Assembly: GCA_963743595.1 (NCBI GenBank)
Contig: CAVURW010000219.1
Coordinates: forward strand, 1-22,753
DNA length: 22,753 nucleotides
Direction of reading: 5' to 3'
From: CAVURW01 sp963743595
GTDB lineage: Bacteria > Verrucomicrobiota > Verrucomicrobiia > Methylacidiphilales > UBA1321
Notes under the pieces: generated by a model
Database searches by the model: none
Told to the model about the DNA's origin: nothing
What the model saw: only the letters and a program-made list of their open reading frames with translations
Part shown: positions 14,901 to 21,879 of the stretch, piece by piece
Numbering within the stretch: the first letter of the stretch is position 1
How the letters are laid out: every line of letters begins with the position of its first letter
Translations under genes and position numbers: made by a program

Positions 14901-15626
14901 ACGATTGCTGTGGGTAGTGCGGCGGATGCATTCCAGGCTTTAGAGAAAATACATTTCGATTGCATGGTGCTCGACCTTGGCCTGCCCGATTCCTCCGGCA
15001 TCGAGTTTATTAAAAAGGTGCAGCAGCTTTATGGGTTAAAAGCGCCTCCCATCATCGTCTACACAGGTCGGGAATTGAATCGTGATGACGAGACCGAGCT
15101 GCGAAAAATCGCAGAATCGATCGTTATCAAAAACATCCGTTCGCCGGAACGTCTCCTCGACGAAACAGCACTTTTTCTTCATCGAGTTCAGACAAAGCTT
15201 CCCGATACGCAGAGGCGAATTATCGAGAATGTGCAAAAGACAGCATCCGTTTTGGCTGGCAGAAAAATTCTTGTAGTGGATGACGATGTGAGAAACATTT
15301 TTGCAATTACATCGGCTCTGGAGTCAGCCTTTATGGTCGTGAGATTTGCCGAGAGCGGTGAGGCTGGAATCGAGGTGCTCAAAAGTGAACCGGATATTGA
15401 AGCAGTTTTGATGGACGTGATGATGCCGGGAATGGACGGACTGGAAGCGATTCGGAGAATTCGGGACTTAGAACAGTTTCGGCGTTTGCCGATCATCTCG
15501 GTTACCGCTAAAGCAATGAGAGGTGATCGGGAAAAGTGCATCGAAGCGGGTGCATCCGACTATATTATGAAGCCAGTCGACCTGGAAAAACTGAAATCAC
15601 TTTTGCGCGTGTGGCTGTACAAATAG
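11943..15626 (+). CDS. Hybrid sensor histidine kinase: CHASE3-HAMP-GAF-HK with three receivers
   Basis: A 1,227-aa membrane kinase. Two helices (residues ~9-30 and ~183-207) frame a helical periplasmic sensor of CHASE3 type (WVTHTLKVQQQVDEFALQL). A HAMP linker (~208-262), a GAF domain (~275-425) and a Glu/Gln-rich coiled coil (~425-545) follow. The kinase core has His548 in NMSHELRTPLNS, then the ATP-binding N box (LKNLVSNAVKF) and G boxes (DTGIGVP, GTGLGLS). Three receivers follow, with phospho-acceptors Asp889 (SLDLQLPDNDG), Asp1011 (VLDLGLPDSSG) and Asp1158 (LMDVMMPGMDG). The coil has three exact heptads with Asn480, Asn487 and Asn494 (NEELEQANEEMRQTNEEM). This layout suits a multistep phosphorelay combining a periplasmic and a cytoplasmic signal. 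It is the first gene of a four-gene operon with cheR and cheB. No output domain is present. Confidence 0.92.
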   Translation: MINASIRLKIAVGFGFSLIMFLIISLTLYWNLRQVDSDSAWVTHTLKVQQQVDEFALQLANAEADVRAYILVQNQNLKIGEVTALNLAKAGINNLASLTTDNPHQQNRLNLLYPLLASREGELNELLQLRDGSPGIDAEKVNALMNEGIKTQAKIDQIMRDIGDEESQLLIERQSRAAQTENETYSTIWFGGGLSAVVMGIVAWAVARGITYPLSALGEGAARVGNGDYSHRVPVLWSDEVGKLAELFNRMAAQVEERQKVLAEEEWLKAGLNRFSPIFQGKRRLDFVCEGVAVELADAVEASCLVVYVVQTAVDGSQRLEYQAGYACRPPVLFIEKSEGIVGQVLAHPKRIVIDDVPEDYVRISSASGEARAKQIIVEPVVFEGHLKAVVELVMLKPMTSAQLRFLAQFAESFGIVLNTIEATSLTEILLIKSQELAKSLQEQREQLRGKNALLEEQAGQLRSSEALLQEQQEELRQSNEELEQANEEMRQTNEEMEEKVDLLAEQKKEMERFNRELELARQALEERASELARTSQFKSEFLTNMSHELRTPLNSLLILSKILSDNESGNLTAKQVQYAKTIYSSGDDLLQLINDILDLSKIESGSVEVEIAEAPIPEVTAFVEQTFRHVAEAKGISFQITVEEATPAVVQTDLRKVQQILKNLVSNAVKFTANGSVELTIGSTTSGWRIPNATLDGADVVLRFTVRDTGIGVPEEKQQLIFEAFQQGEAGINRTFGGTGLGLSISRQLAELLGGSIGLTSHPGQGSTFTLYLPQYSNPEKRLVKRSAKPSMPIMSTIRKELLGTPVTAEITAAAETDAEIISDNLADDRGNIVAGDRVLLIIEDDIRFANIMVEFAHEKQFKAVVARSVTRGITLAKQLLPTAISLDLQLPDNDGWLVLDQLKHDPKTRHIPIHVISAGQERDRSLRMGALSYFQKPVTREMMQDALSRTIDFINRPIKNLLIVEDDPNQRESLIALIGNGDVKTIAVGSAADAFQALEKIHFDCMVLDLGLPDSSGIEFIKKVQQLYGLKAPPIIVYTGRELNRDDETELRKIAESIVIKNIRSPERLLDETALFLHRVQTKLPDTQRRIIENVQKTASVLAGRKILVVDDDVRNIFAITSALESAFMVVRFAESGEAGIEVLKSEPDIEAVLMDVMMPGMDGLEAIRRIRDLEQFRRLPIISVTAKAMRGDREKCIEAGASDYIMKPVDLEKLKSLLRVWLYK

Positions 15627-15673
15627 AAACGATGAATGTGAGTTGTACTGAGCGCCATGCAGGGTTACCGATT

Positions 15674-16519
15674 ATGAGTATTGATACGTCTCTATTAGAC
15701 ACTAGGTACGATCCAGAGCTTCCGCTCATTATGCGATTCGTAGACGTCATTTACAAGCAGACCGGCTATGACTTTCGTAATTATGCATTTTCGTCGTTTA
15801 AGCGTCGGATTAAGAAGCACGCATTATTCGAGTCTCTGACCTTGGAGGAACTACACGACCTCATCAAGAACGATGGAAACGCGATGTCCCGCCTCTTAGT
15901 TGCCATCACCGTTCACGTCACTTCGATGTTTCGGGACCCCGACTTCTTTTTACTCTTCCGTAAAAGCGTGGTGCCCTTATTGAGGACCTATCCTTTTGTC
16001 CGGCTGTGGGTGGCTGGCTGCTCGACAGGCCAGGAGGTCTATTCCTTGGCAATCATCCTGCAGGAAGAAGATCTCTATTCACGCTGCCGCATCTACGCGA
16101 CAGACGTGAGTGATTTAGTACTGAAGGCAGCACGAGCCGGAATTTATCCCCTTTCGGCGATGCAGGAGTATACACGAAATTATCAGCACTCCGGCGGTCT
16201 CGGAGATTTCTCCGATTATTACACCACGGATAGCGAGAACGCGATTTTTAGGCCCGCCCTGAGGCAAAACGTGATCTTTGCCTCGCATAATCTGGCAAGC
16301 GATGCATCTTTTAATGAGTTTCACTGGATCAGCTGTCGAAATGTAATGATCTATTTCAACCGAACACTACAGAATCGCGTTCACGGATTGTTTGCGGAGA
16401 GTTTGCTCACTTTTGGCTATTTAGGTCTGGGAAGGAGCGAAAGTTTGCGGTTCTCCTCGCACCAACATCTTTTTGATTCCGTATCTACAAAAGATCGTAT
16501 TTACAGGAAGGTTCTATGA
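15674..16519 (+). CDS. cheR: CheR-type protein-glutamate methyltransferase
   Basis: CheR uses S-adenosylmethionine to methylate glutamates on coiled-coil signalling proteins. From the ATG at 15674 (AGGG nine bases upstream) the protein has 281 aa, the normal CheR length; an ATG at 15632 would add 14 residues. The N-terminal helical domain (YDFRNYAFSSFKRRIKKHA, then LLVAITVHVTSMFRDPDFF) is typical. The SAM site is VAGCSTGQE at residues 113-121, where GEE is more usual than GQE. IYATDVS and FHWISCRNVMIYFN follow, matching the family's later motifs. The stop overlaps the cheB start by four bases (ATGA), so the two are translationally coupled. No MCP lies in the window, so its substrate is unknown. 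Confidence 0.92.
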   Translation: MSIDTSLLDTRYDPELPLIMRFVDVIYKQTGYDFRNYAFSSFKRRIKKHALFESLTLEELHDLIKNDGNAMSRLLVAITVHVTSMFRDPDFFLLFRKSVVPLLRTYPFVRLWVAGCSTGQEVYSLAIILQEEDLYSRCRIYATDVSDLVLKAARAGIYPLSAMQEYTRNYQHSGGLGDFSDYYTTDSENAIFRPALRQNVIFASHNLASDASFNEFHWISCRNVMIYFNRTLQNRVHGLFAESLLTFGYLGLGRSESLRFSSHQHLFDSVSTKDRIYRKVL

Positions 16520-17082
16520 TTGTAATTGGGGGCTCATTAGGGGGAATGCGTGCGGTTCGAGCGCTATTAGCAGCGCTTCCTCCAGGTTTAGAGGTGCCTA
16601 TAGCCGTGGTTCTACATCGCCAAAAGGAAAGTGACGAAAGCCTAGTGGAAGTGCTAGCGCAATACAGCGCGCTACCCGTGCACGAAGTCTTAGACAAAGA
16701 TCCGATTATCCCCGGACGCGTCGTAGTCGCTCCTCCCGATTACCATTTACTAGTCGACGGCGATTGCTTCAGTCTTTCAATTGATCCATCAGTAAACTTT
16801 GCGAGACCTTCCATCGATGTGCTATTTGAGTCAGCTGCAGATTGTTACGGCCCAGGCCTCGTGGGCGTGGTTCTATCGGGAGCTAACCAGGATGGGGCAC
16901 TCGGTGTTGCAGCTATTGAGAAAGCCGGTGGGAAAGTGGTGATTGAGGATCCTACGACTACCGAATGCTCCGTTATGCCGGCCTCAGCGATTCGCGCCGC
17001 TAGGGCCCCTCATATCTTACCGCTTAGGGACATTCCAGCCCGGTTATTAGACCTATCAACCTCGATAGAACGGAAGCAGTAA
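16516..17082 (+). CDS. cheB: Stand-alone CheB-type methylesterase domain
   Basis: CheB removes methyl groups from glutamates, or deamidates glutamines, on signalling proteins. This 188-aa protein is only the catalytic domain; the usual N-terminal receiver is absent. The triad is Ser7 in GGSLGG, His34 in VVLHRQ and Asp126 in GANQDGALG, with spacing typical of the family. VAPPDYHLLV and the substrate-side DVLFESAADCYG are also conserved. Its start overlaps cheR and its TAA shares an A with the next ATG, so translation is coupled on both sides. Without a receiver, activity cannot be set by direct phosphorylation and must depend on binding partners such as the receiver-kinase proteins next door. 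Family confidence is high; the role in chemotaxis is doubtful. Confidence 0.93.
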   Translation: MIVIGGSLGGMRAVRALLAALPPGLEVPIAVVLHRQKESDESLVEVLAQYSALPVHEVLDKDPIIPGRVVVAPPDYHLLVDGDCFSLSIDPSVNFARPSIDVLFESAADCYGPGLVGVVLSGANQDGALGVAAIEKAGGKVVIEDPTTTECSVMPASAIRAARAPHILPLRDIPARLLDLSTSIERKQ

Positions 17083-18275
17083 TGAAACCAGGACTGACGG
17101 TAAATATTTTATTAGTGGACGACGAGGAGTCCAACCTTATCGCGCTGGAAGCAACCTTAGCTGAGCTCGGACATAACCTGGTGAAAGCCACGTCGGGAAC
17201 GGACGCGCTTCGTTGCCTGTTAGAGCAAGATTTTGCCGTTATTCTGATGGATATCCAAATGGCGAAAATGAACGGTTTTGAGACTGCTGAAGCCATTCGT
17301 GAGCGGGAGCGATCTCGTCGCATCCCCATCATCTTTCTCACCGGTATGGTTCGGGCGGATGAGATGATGTTTAAGGGATATTCTGCTGGGGCGGTGGATT
17401 TCCTGCTCAAGCCTATTCGACCCAACGTTCTTCGAGCAAAAGTGGAGGTGTTTTGTGAGCTCGCTCTGGCACGCCTTCAACTTCAAGAGGAGGTGGAGCA
17501 AAGCGTTCGTGTCGGAGCTAAAATCTCCCTTCTGAACAAAGAGCTCGAGCAAAAGAATGCAGATCTGCGCGAGATCGTTTCTGAGCTGGAGAGTTATTCG
17601 TACAGCATCTCGCACGACATGAGAGCACCGCTGCGCGCTATGCAGGGCTATGCAGATATCCTTCTCGAAGAAGTCCATAACCTCTCCGACGAGCACATGG
17701 GCTTTCTCAAGCGAATCAGCTCAGCGGCTCGCCGCCTGGATCATCTCATCAGGGACGTACTCACTTACAGCCAGCTCTCTCGTGCAGAAATCCAGCTGGA
17801 ACCCATTAACTTGCATCGGCTGATTTCAGACATCACGGAGCAATACCCAGGCCTACAGTTCCCCGAAGCTGAGGTTAAGATAATCGGAGAGTTACCGGTC
17901 GTTATGGCGAACGAAGCTATTTTGACGCAATGTGTGGCGAATCTTCTTGGGAATGCGATCAAATTTGTAGCACCGGGCAACGTGGCTCAAGTTACGATCT
18001 CTGCTGAACAAGAAAGGGACGATATTGTGGTCTCGTTTCAAGACAATGGAATTGGAATCGCGCCCAGGGACCTCGATAGAATATTTAACATCTTCGTCAA
18101 AGTACATGCTCCTGACACGTACCCAGGCACCGGGATCGGGTTAAGCATTGTAAAAAAATCCGCCGAGAGAATGAAGGGACAGGTGGGTGTCGACTCAAAA
18201 CTGGGCAAAGGGAGTCGTTTTTGGCTACGGCTGAAGGCTGCGGCAGAGGCGAAAGGAATCGGGCAAAATCCATGA
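17082..18275 (+). CDS. Receiver-histidine kinase hybrid (REC-coil-HK)
   Basis: A 397-aa soluble protein. Residues 5-125 form a receiver with the acidic pair in LLVDDEESN, phospho-acceptor Asp57 in LMDIQMAKMNG, the switch Thr in IFLTGM and the Lys in LLKPIRP. A coiled-coil linker follows (~128-170). The kinase has His178 in SYSISHDMRAPLRAMQG, the phytochrome-like HisKA type, then the N box (VANLLGNAIKFV) and G boxes (DNGIGIAP, GTGIGLS). There is no membrane segment. An N-terminal receiver driving a kinase is an intermediate of a phosphorelay: phosphate from the upstream kinase could switch this one on or off. Its ATG overlaps the cheB stop. The targets could be the lone receivers at 6597 and 10498, by inference. 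Confidence 0.92.
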   Translation: MKPGLTVNILLVDDEESNLIALEATLAELGHNLVKATSGTDALRCLLEQDFAVILMDIQMAKMNGFETAEAIRERERSRRIPIIFLTGMVRADEMMFKGYSAGAVDFLLKPIRPNVLRAKVEVFCELALARLQLQEEVEQSVRVGAKISLLNKELEQKNADLREIVSELESYSYSISHDMRAPLRAMQGYADILLEEVHNLSDEHMGFLKRISSAARRLDHLIRDVLTYSQLSRAEIQLEPINLHRLISDITEQYPGLQFPEAEVKIIGELPVVMANEAILTQCVANLLGNAIKFVAPGNVAQVTISAEQERDDIVVSFQDNGIGIAPRDLDRIFNIFVKVHAPDTYPGTGIGLSIVKKSAERMKGQVGVDSKLGKGSRFWLRLKAAAEAKGIGQNP

Positions 18276-18606
18276 ATTGGCTATTCACTTCGGGCATTAT
18301 GCAATGACTCTTAACTGACGACGGAGCTGATCAATAAGCTAAACTACTTATGTTAGATGAGCTTAGCAAACTAAGCGGTTTCGGGCACGTTATTTGCGGT
18401 GGGTGGCACGATGTCACCATTTACATTCAGCCCCGGATTACTCTGCTGCCTTCCGTTTAAGATCGAAAAATCTAAAAAGGATCGATTCACTAAAACCACC
18501 GACGAAACTTTAACCGCCAAGCCGGCGAGCAGACCGATTGATCGAGATCTGGTCGGTCAGTCCGACCCACAACCCCAAACAAACGAGCAGGCCTAATTTT
18601 CAACGT
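18276..18606. other. Intergenic region with hairpin and a doubtful short ORF
   Basis: After the kinase operon there is a perfect GCTTAG-CAAA-CTAAGC hairpin at 18361-18376 without a T-run. A frame from 18399 to 18596 (65 aa, start GTG, or ATG at 18411) reads MSPFTFSPGLLCCLPFKIEK and then a polar tail. It ends ten bp before the metallopeptidase start. It has no recognisable family and no strong ribosome binding site. I do not annotate it as a gene. Confidence 0.3.
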
Positions 18607-19653
18607 ATGAAAACGTGGCGCTGTAGTTGTGGGAACATGCTGTTCTTCGAAAACACGGGGTGCGTTCGATGTAGCCGCCCGGTGGGTTATTTACCCGATG
18701 CTAAAACTCTGAGCAGCCTCGATTCAGTCAATGGCTTATTCAAGCCCGCTGAATCGGCTTCCAATTACAAGAAATGTATTAATTCTCAATCAAACGCCTG
18801 CAACTGGATGATTCCCGCTGAGAGTAGCGAAAAATTCTGTTCATCCTGTAGGCTAAATCTAGTGATACCGGATCTTTCCAAGGCGGAAAATGTGAGCTTG
18901 TGGAGGCGCATGGAAATCGCAAAGCACCGGCTGATTTACAGCATGCTTAATCTAAAGCTTCCTTTGCGCAGCCGGGCCGATGATCCGGAACATGGACTTG
19001 GCTTTAAGTTCATGGCCGACTCGAAGAATGCTGACGGAACAGTTACCCGAGTTACCACGGGGCACGAGGACGGGATCATCACGCTCAATTTGGAAGAAGC
19101 GGATGATTCCGTGCGGGAGAAAATTCGTATTGGAATGAGAGAGCCTTACCGGACTTTACTGGGCCATTTCCGGCATGAGTCTGGCCACTATTATTGGGAA
19201 CGCTTAGTCCAAGATTCTCCTTTGTTAGATCGATTCCGCGAATTATTTGGAGACGAGCGGGAGGACTATGGAGCTGCCTTAAAGCGGCATTATGAAAAGG
19301 GGGCAAAACCGGATTGGCAAGCCGAGCATATTAGTGCCTATGCCACCATGCACGCCGCGGAGGACTGGGCGGAAACTTGGGCGCATTTCCTGCACGTCTA
19401 CGATACGCTGGAGGTTGCGGCGGACTTTGGATTCATTGGTAAACGCGTCAAGGTGTCGATGGAGTCTGAGACTCGACCCGTCGAAAAAAGTCGATTTACC
19501 GAGGTGATGGAGCGCTGGACCGAACTCACAGTGGCTCTAAACTCTATAAACCGAAGTATGGGTCTGCCAGATCTTTATCCATTTGTTTTATCTAAACCCG
19601 TTATTGACAAACTGTTTTTTGTATCAGAAGTGATCGCCGTAGGCCATGAGTAG
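18607..19653 (+). CDS. Zinc-ribbon putative metallopeptidase (DUF2248 type)
   Basis: The start at 18607 is chosen because the zinc ribbon begins directly there (MKTWRCSCGNMLFFENTGC); the protein has 348 aa. Four cysteine clusters are seen in the first 85 residues: CSC, CVRC, the spaced pair in KKCINSQSNACNW, and FCSSC. They should bind zinc. The rest is the putative metallopeptidase domain with the HExxH-type site HESGHYYWE, preceded by LLGHFR, and the later AEDWAETWAHFLHVYDTLE, which supplies a probable third ligand. These features match the family of zinc-ribbon plus putative zinc-binding metallopeptidase (DUF2248, Peptidase_Mx). Its substrate is unknown. There is no signal peptide, so it is cytoplasmic. 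It is not overlapped with its neighbours and is probably transcribed alone. Confidence 0.88.
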   Translation: MKTWRCSCGNMLFFENTGCVRCSRPVGYLPDAKTLSSLDSVNGLFKPAESASNYKKCINSQSNACNWMIPAESSEKFCSSCRLNLVIPDLSKAENVSLWRRMEIAKHRLIYSMLNLKLPLRSRADDPEHGLGFKFMADSKNADGTVTRVTTGHEDGIITLNLEEADDSVREKIRIGMREPYRTLLGHFRHESGHYYWERLVQDSPLLDRFRELFGDEREDYGAALKRHYEKGAKPDWQAEHISAYATMHAAEDWAETWAHFLHVYDTLEVAADFGFIGKRVKVSMESETRPVEKSRFTEVMERWTELTVALNSINRSMGLPDLYPFVLSKPVIDKLFFVSEVIAVGHE

Positions 19654-19798
19654 CGGGCCATGCCAAGCTCATTGTATTTGGCATGAGTCGGCTTATCGGA
19701 TCGGGCAAATTGTACGAGGCTGAAGAGGGCGAAGAGTAAACTTACTCTCTGTATTTCACCTTAAGAACCGTTGGCACGGGTGATGCAAATAGGCGAAT
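19654..19798. other. Intergenic spacer with short hairpin
   Basis: CATGCCAA (19659-19666) pairs with TTGGCATG (19678-19685) just after the metallopeptidase stop. No T-run follows, so it is a weak terminator candidate. Nothing else is recognised. Confidence 0.35.
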
Positions 19799-20098
19799 AT
19801 GGAAAACAATACTATCGAAGAAACAGGTAAGCGAGTTTTTGCAGACACTAACGCCTTGAAGGACACCGCTGCTCAGGCAGCCAAGAACCTCGGGGAACAT
19901 GCCACTAAAGCCAAGTCGCAAGTCAATCAATTGGGCCATGATGTGGCTGATCATGCGGCTGCTCATGTTGAGAACGCTAAGGGTCGGGTGAAAGACGCCT
20001 ATGGCACGTTCCGGGATTATGGCAGCGAGCACCCGGTAACGATTCTGACTGTCGGTCTGGTGGCAGGCTTCATCTTAGCGCTCTCTCGCCGGAGTTAA
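19799..20098 (+). CDS. DUF883/ElaB-like membrane-anchored helical protein
   Basis: A 99-aa protein with a long amphipathic, Ala/Lys/His-rich helix (DTAAQAAKNLGEHATKAKSQ, then DHAAAHVENAKGRVKDAYG) and a C-terminal anchor (HPVTILTVGLVAGFILALS) ending SRRS. The architecture, and the segment EHPVxxLxxGxxxGFxLxLxxRR at the end, are those of the DUF883/ElaB/YqjD group. Those are tail-anchored inner-membrane proteins made in stationary phase; in E. coli, members bind ribosomes or affect stress survival. The middle also resembles LEA-like stress helices. It lies 29 bp before the DUF6600 gene on the same strand and may share its message. No clear ribosome binding site is visible. Confidence 0.8.
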   Translation: MENNTIEETGKRVFADTNALKDTAAQAAKNLGEHATKAKSQVNQLGHDVADHAAAHVENAKGRVKDAYGTFRDYGSEHPVTILTVGLVAGFILALSRRS

Positions 20099-20127
20099 AC
20101 CACTAGGAACAACTTAAAGAAATTGTT

Positions 20128-21612
20128 ATGAGCGTTCCTAAATATCTATTAAGCACCATCGTCCTATTCGTGACAGTCGTCTTCTGTTCGAGCTCGTATG
20201 CTCAGCAGGCCGATGTGTCGTTCCAAGTGTTCTACGACCAACTGGGATCGGACGGAAACTGGATTCAGGTTCAAGACTATGGTTACTGCTTTCAACCTAA
20301 TGTGACGGATCCCGATTGGGCTCCGTATCGCGAGGGACACTGGGCCTATTCCGACTCCGGTTGGACGTGGATCTCAAGCGAGCCGTGGGGGTGGGCTACC
20401 TATCACTACGGTCGTTGGGCCAATATCGACGGTACCGGATGGGTTTGGGTGCCAGGAAATCGTTGGGCACCGGCTTGGGTAAGCTGGCGCAATGGTTCCG
20501 ACTACACGGGATGGGCGCCTCTACCACCGCAGAGCTTTTGCCAAGGTGAGTACGAGGGCAATGGCAACTTCGGTGTAGCCGTCGGGTTGAATATTGGATC
20601 GAATTGCGATAGCCAGTTTCAGATCGGTGCAGGCTGGTACAACTTCGTTCCTCACCAGTACCTCGGCGATAACGATTATCGGCAATGGTATGCAAAGCGT
20701 GGCGACAACTACGGCATCATCAACCGGACCACAAATGTGACGAATATCAACGTCGCGAATAATGTGACCAACCTGTTTGGCGGCGTCCAAACGGGAGGGC
20801 CTTCCATTGACGAGATCAACCGTGCGTCCAGGACACCGATAGCACGTGTAAAATTGGAGTCGGCATCCCAAGTTGGAGAAGCCAGGATGAACGGAAATTC
20901 CCTGGCCGTTTATGCACCTCATTTCACGCCAAATTCACAAAAGGAAGCTAAACCCATACGTGTGGCTCAAACAGTCGAGCATGCGGAAATTAATCACGGC
21001 ACGGACGCGGCAAAGCCTCTTCAGGTGACCCGATCCGTATCACCATATGAAAACAAGCCTGTGGCTCAGCAAGAGCAAAAGCCTGCCACGGAAAAGCCGA
21101 ATGCGACTGAAGAAAAGAAAGCGCAGGAAAACAAGCCTGTAACTCAGCAAGAGCAAAAGCCCGCTACGGAAAAGCCGAACGCGACTGAGGAGCAGAAAGC
21201 GCAGGCAAACAAGCCGATGACGGAAGATCACAAGCCAGCGACTGAGAATCGCTCGATCTCGCAGGATGAACAGAAGAAAGTAGCTGAAGATAAGCATGTC
21301 ACGGACGAGCACACTCAGGCAAACAATGAGCCGAAAGTGCCGCAGCCTCAGCAGCCGCCAAAGCCTGTCGTCGAGCAAGAAAAGAAGCCCGAGGAATCTC
21401 AGATAAAACCGGCGAATATGTCGCATGAAGAGGATAAGAAACCTGCTGAAGAGCAAGTGAAGCCCGAACCTCGACCGGAAGAAAAGGTGGCCCCACCGCA
21501 AAAGGCCACAGAGCCTGAACAGCACCCGCTTCCGCCCGTGGAGCATAGCGCCCCCGCAGCCGAGCACACAGCTCCCCCTGCTGAAAAGAAAGACGAGCAA
21601 AAGCCTGCTTAA
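20128..21612 (+). CDS. Secreted DUF6600 protein with charged repetitive tail
   Basis: A 494-aa exported protein. The signal peptide (KYLLSTIVLFVTVVFCSSSYAQQ) is cut after SYA. Residues ~30-180 hold the DUF6600 region, rich in Trp, Tyr and Gly: VFYDQLGSDGNWIQVQDYGY, then WAPYREGHWAYSDSGWTW, WGWATYHYGRWANIDGTGW and WAPAWVSWRNGSDYTGWAPL. A middle domain with Asn-rich strands (INRTTNVTNINVANNVTN) follows. The last ~190 residues are Lys/Glu/Pro/Gln-rich, without aromatic residues, and include two near-identical 26-residue repeats. DUF6600 proteins are periplasmic or surface proteins of unknown function, frequent in Acidobacteria and related groups. The tail may be disordered and bind the cell wall or surface polymers, by inference. 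A terminator follows directly. Confidence 0.82.
   Translation: MSVPKYLLSTIVLFVTVVFCSSSYAQQADVSFQVFYDQLGSDGNWIQVQDYGYCFQPNVTDPDWAPYREGHWAYSDSGWTWISSEPWGWATYHYGRWANIDGTGWVWVPGNRWAPAWVSWRNGSDYTGWAPLPPQSFCQGEYEGNGNFGVAVGLNIGSNCDSQFQIGAGWYNFVPHQYLGDNDYRQWYAKRGDNYGIINRTTNVTNINVANNVTNLFGGVQTGGPSIDEINRASRTPIARVKLESASQVGEARMNGNSLAVYAPHFTPNSQKEAKPIRVAQTVEHAEINHGTDAAKPLQVTRSVSPYENKPVAQQEQKPATEKPNATEEKKAQENKPVTQQEQKPATEKPNATEEQKAQANKPMTEDHKPATENRSISQDEQKKVAEDKHVTDEHTQANNEPKVPQPQQPPKPVVEQEKKPEESQIKPANMSHEEDKKPAEEQVKPEPRPEEKVAPPQKATEPEQHPLPPVEHSAPAAEHTAPPAEKKDEQKPA
21049..21204 (+). repeat. 78-bp tandem repeat, two copies plus a degenerate third
   Basis: Copies lie at 21049-21126 and 21127-21204, encoding ENKPVAQQEQKPATEKP... 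and ENKPVTQQEQKPATEKP... with few changes. A divergent third copy starts at 21205 (ANKPMTEDHKPATEN). Unit length is a multiple of three. Confidence 0.85.
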
Positions 21613-21637
21613 GAAAAATAGCTAGAACAGCTCACAA

Positions 21638-21672
21638 GACCCCAGTTCCGAAATCAGGAGCTGGGGTTCTTC
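21638..21672 (+). terminator. Rho-independent terminator after the DUF6600 gene
   Basis: ACCCCAGTTCC (21639-21649) pairs with GGAGCTGGGGT (21657-21667), with one G-T pair, around a 7-nt loop. A moderate T-run (TTCTTCATTT) follows. Confidence 0.75.
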
Positions 21673-21879
21673 ATTTACATCGCCAGGCATGTGGGATTAC
21701 TCGAGTCGGAAAAACTCGGTTCCGTACCGAGCGCGGGTAAGAGATCGCGCCGCGCCAGACGAGAGCGATATCCCTTTAGACCCTTTAGACATCCGCCATC
21801 GCGGCGTAGACTGGGAAAAAAATGTCCCTTGTACTCGAGAATCATGACATCTAACGCCTACTCAAATCCGATCCAGAAA
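21673..21879. other. Intergenic region, no gene seen
   Basis: A short plus-strand frame (from 21691) is rich in Arg and Pro without recognisable features. The convergent MscS gene ends at 21880. I see no supported site here. Confidence 0.35.

Noticed and set aside
15536..15673. Longer CheR start overlapping the kinase gene
   Set aside because: The extra residues are not CheR-like, and a start at 15674 has a ribosome binding site and gives the normal family length.
18399..18596. 65-codon ORF before the metallopeptidase
   Set aside because: It has no recognisable features, a weak start and a compositionally odd tail. It is kept only as a note in the intergenic entry.
21040..21600. 186-codon minus-strand frame opposite the DUF6600 tail
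   Set aside because: It is antisense to a Lys/Glu/Pro-rich tail, which yields an Arg/Leu/Phe-rich shadow. There is no start context or family.
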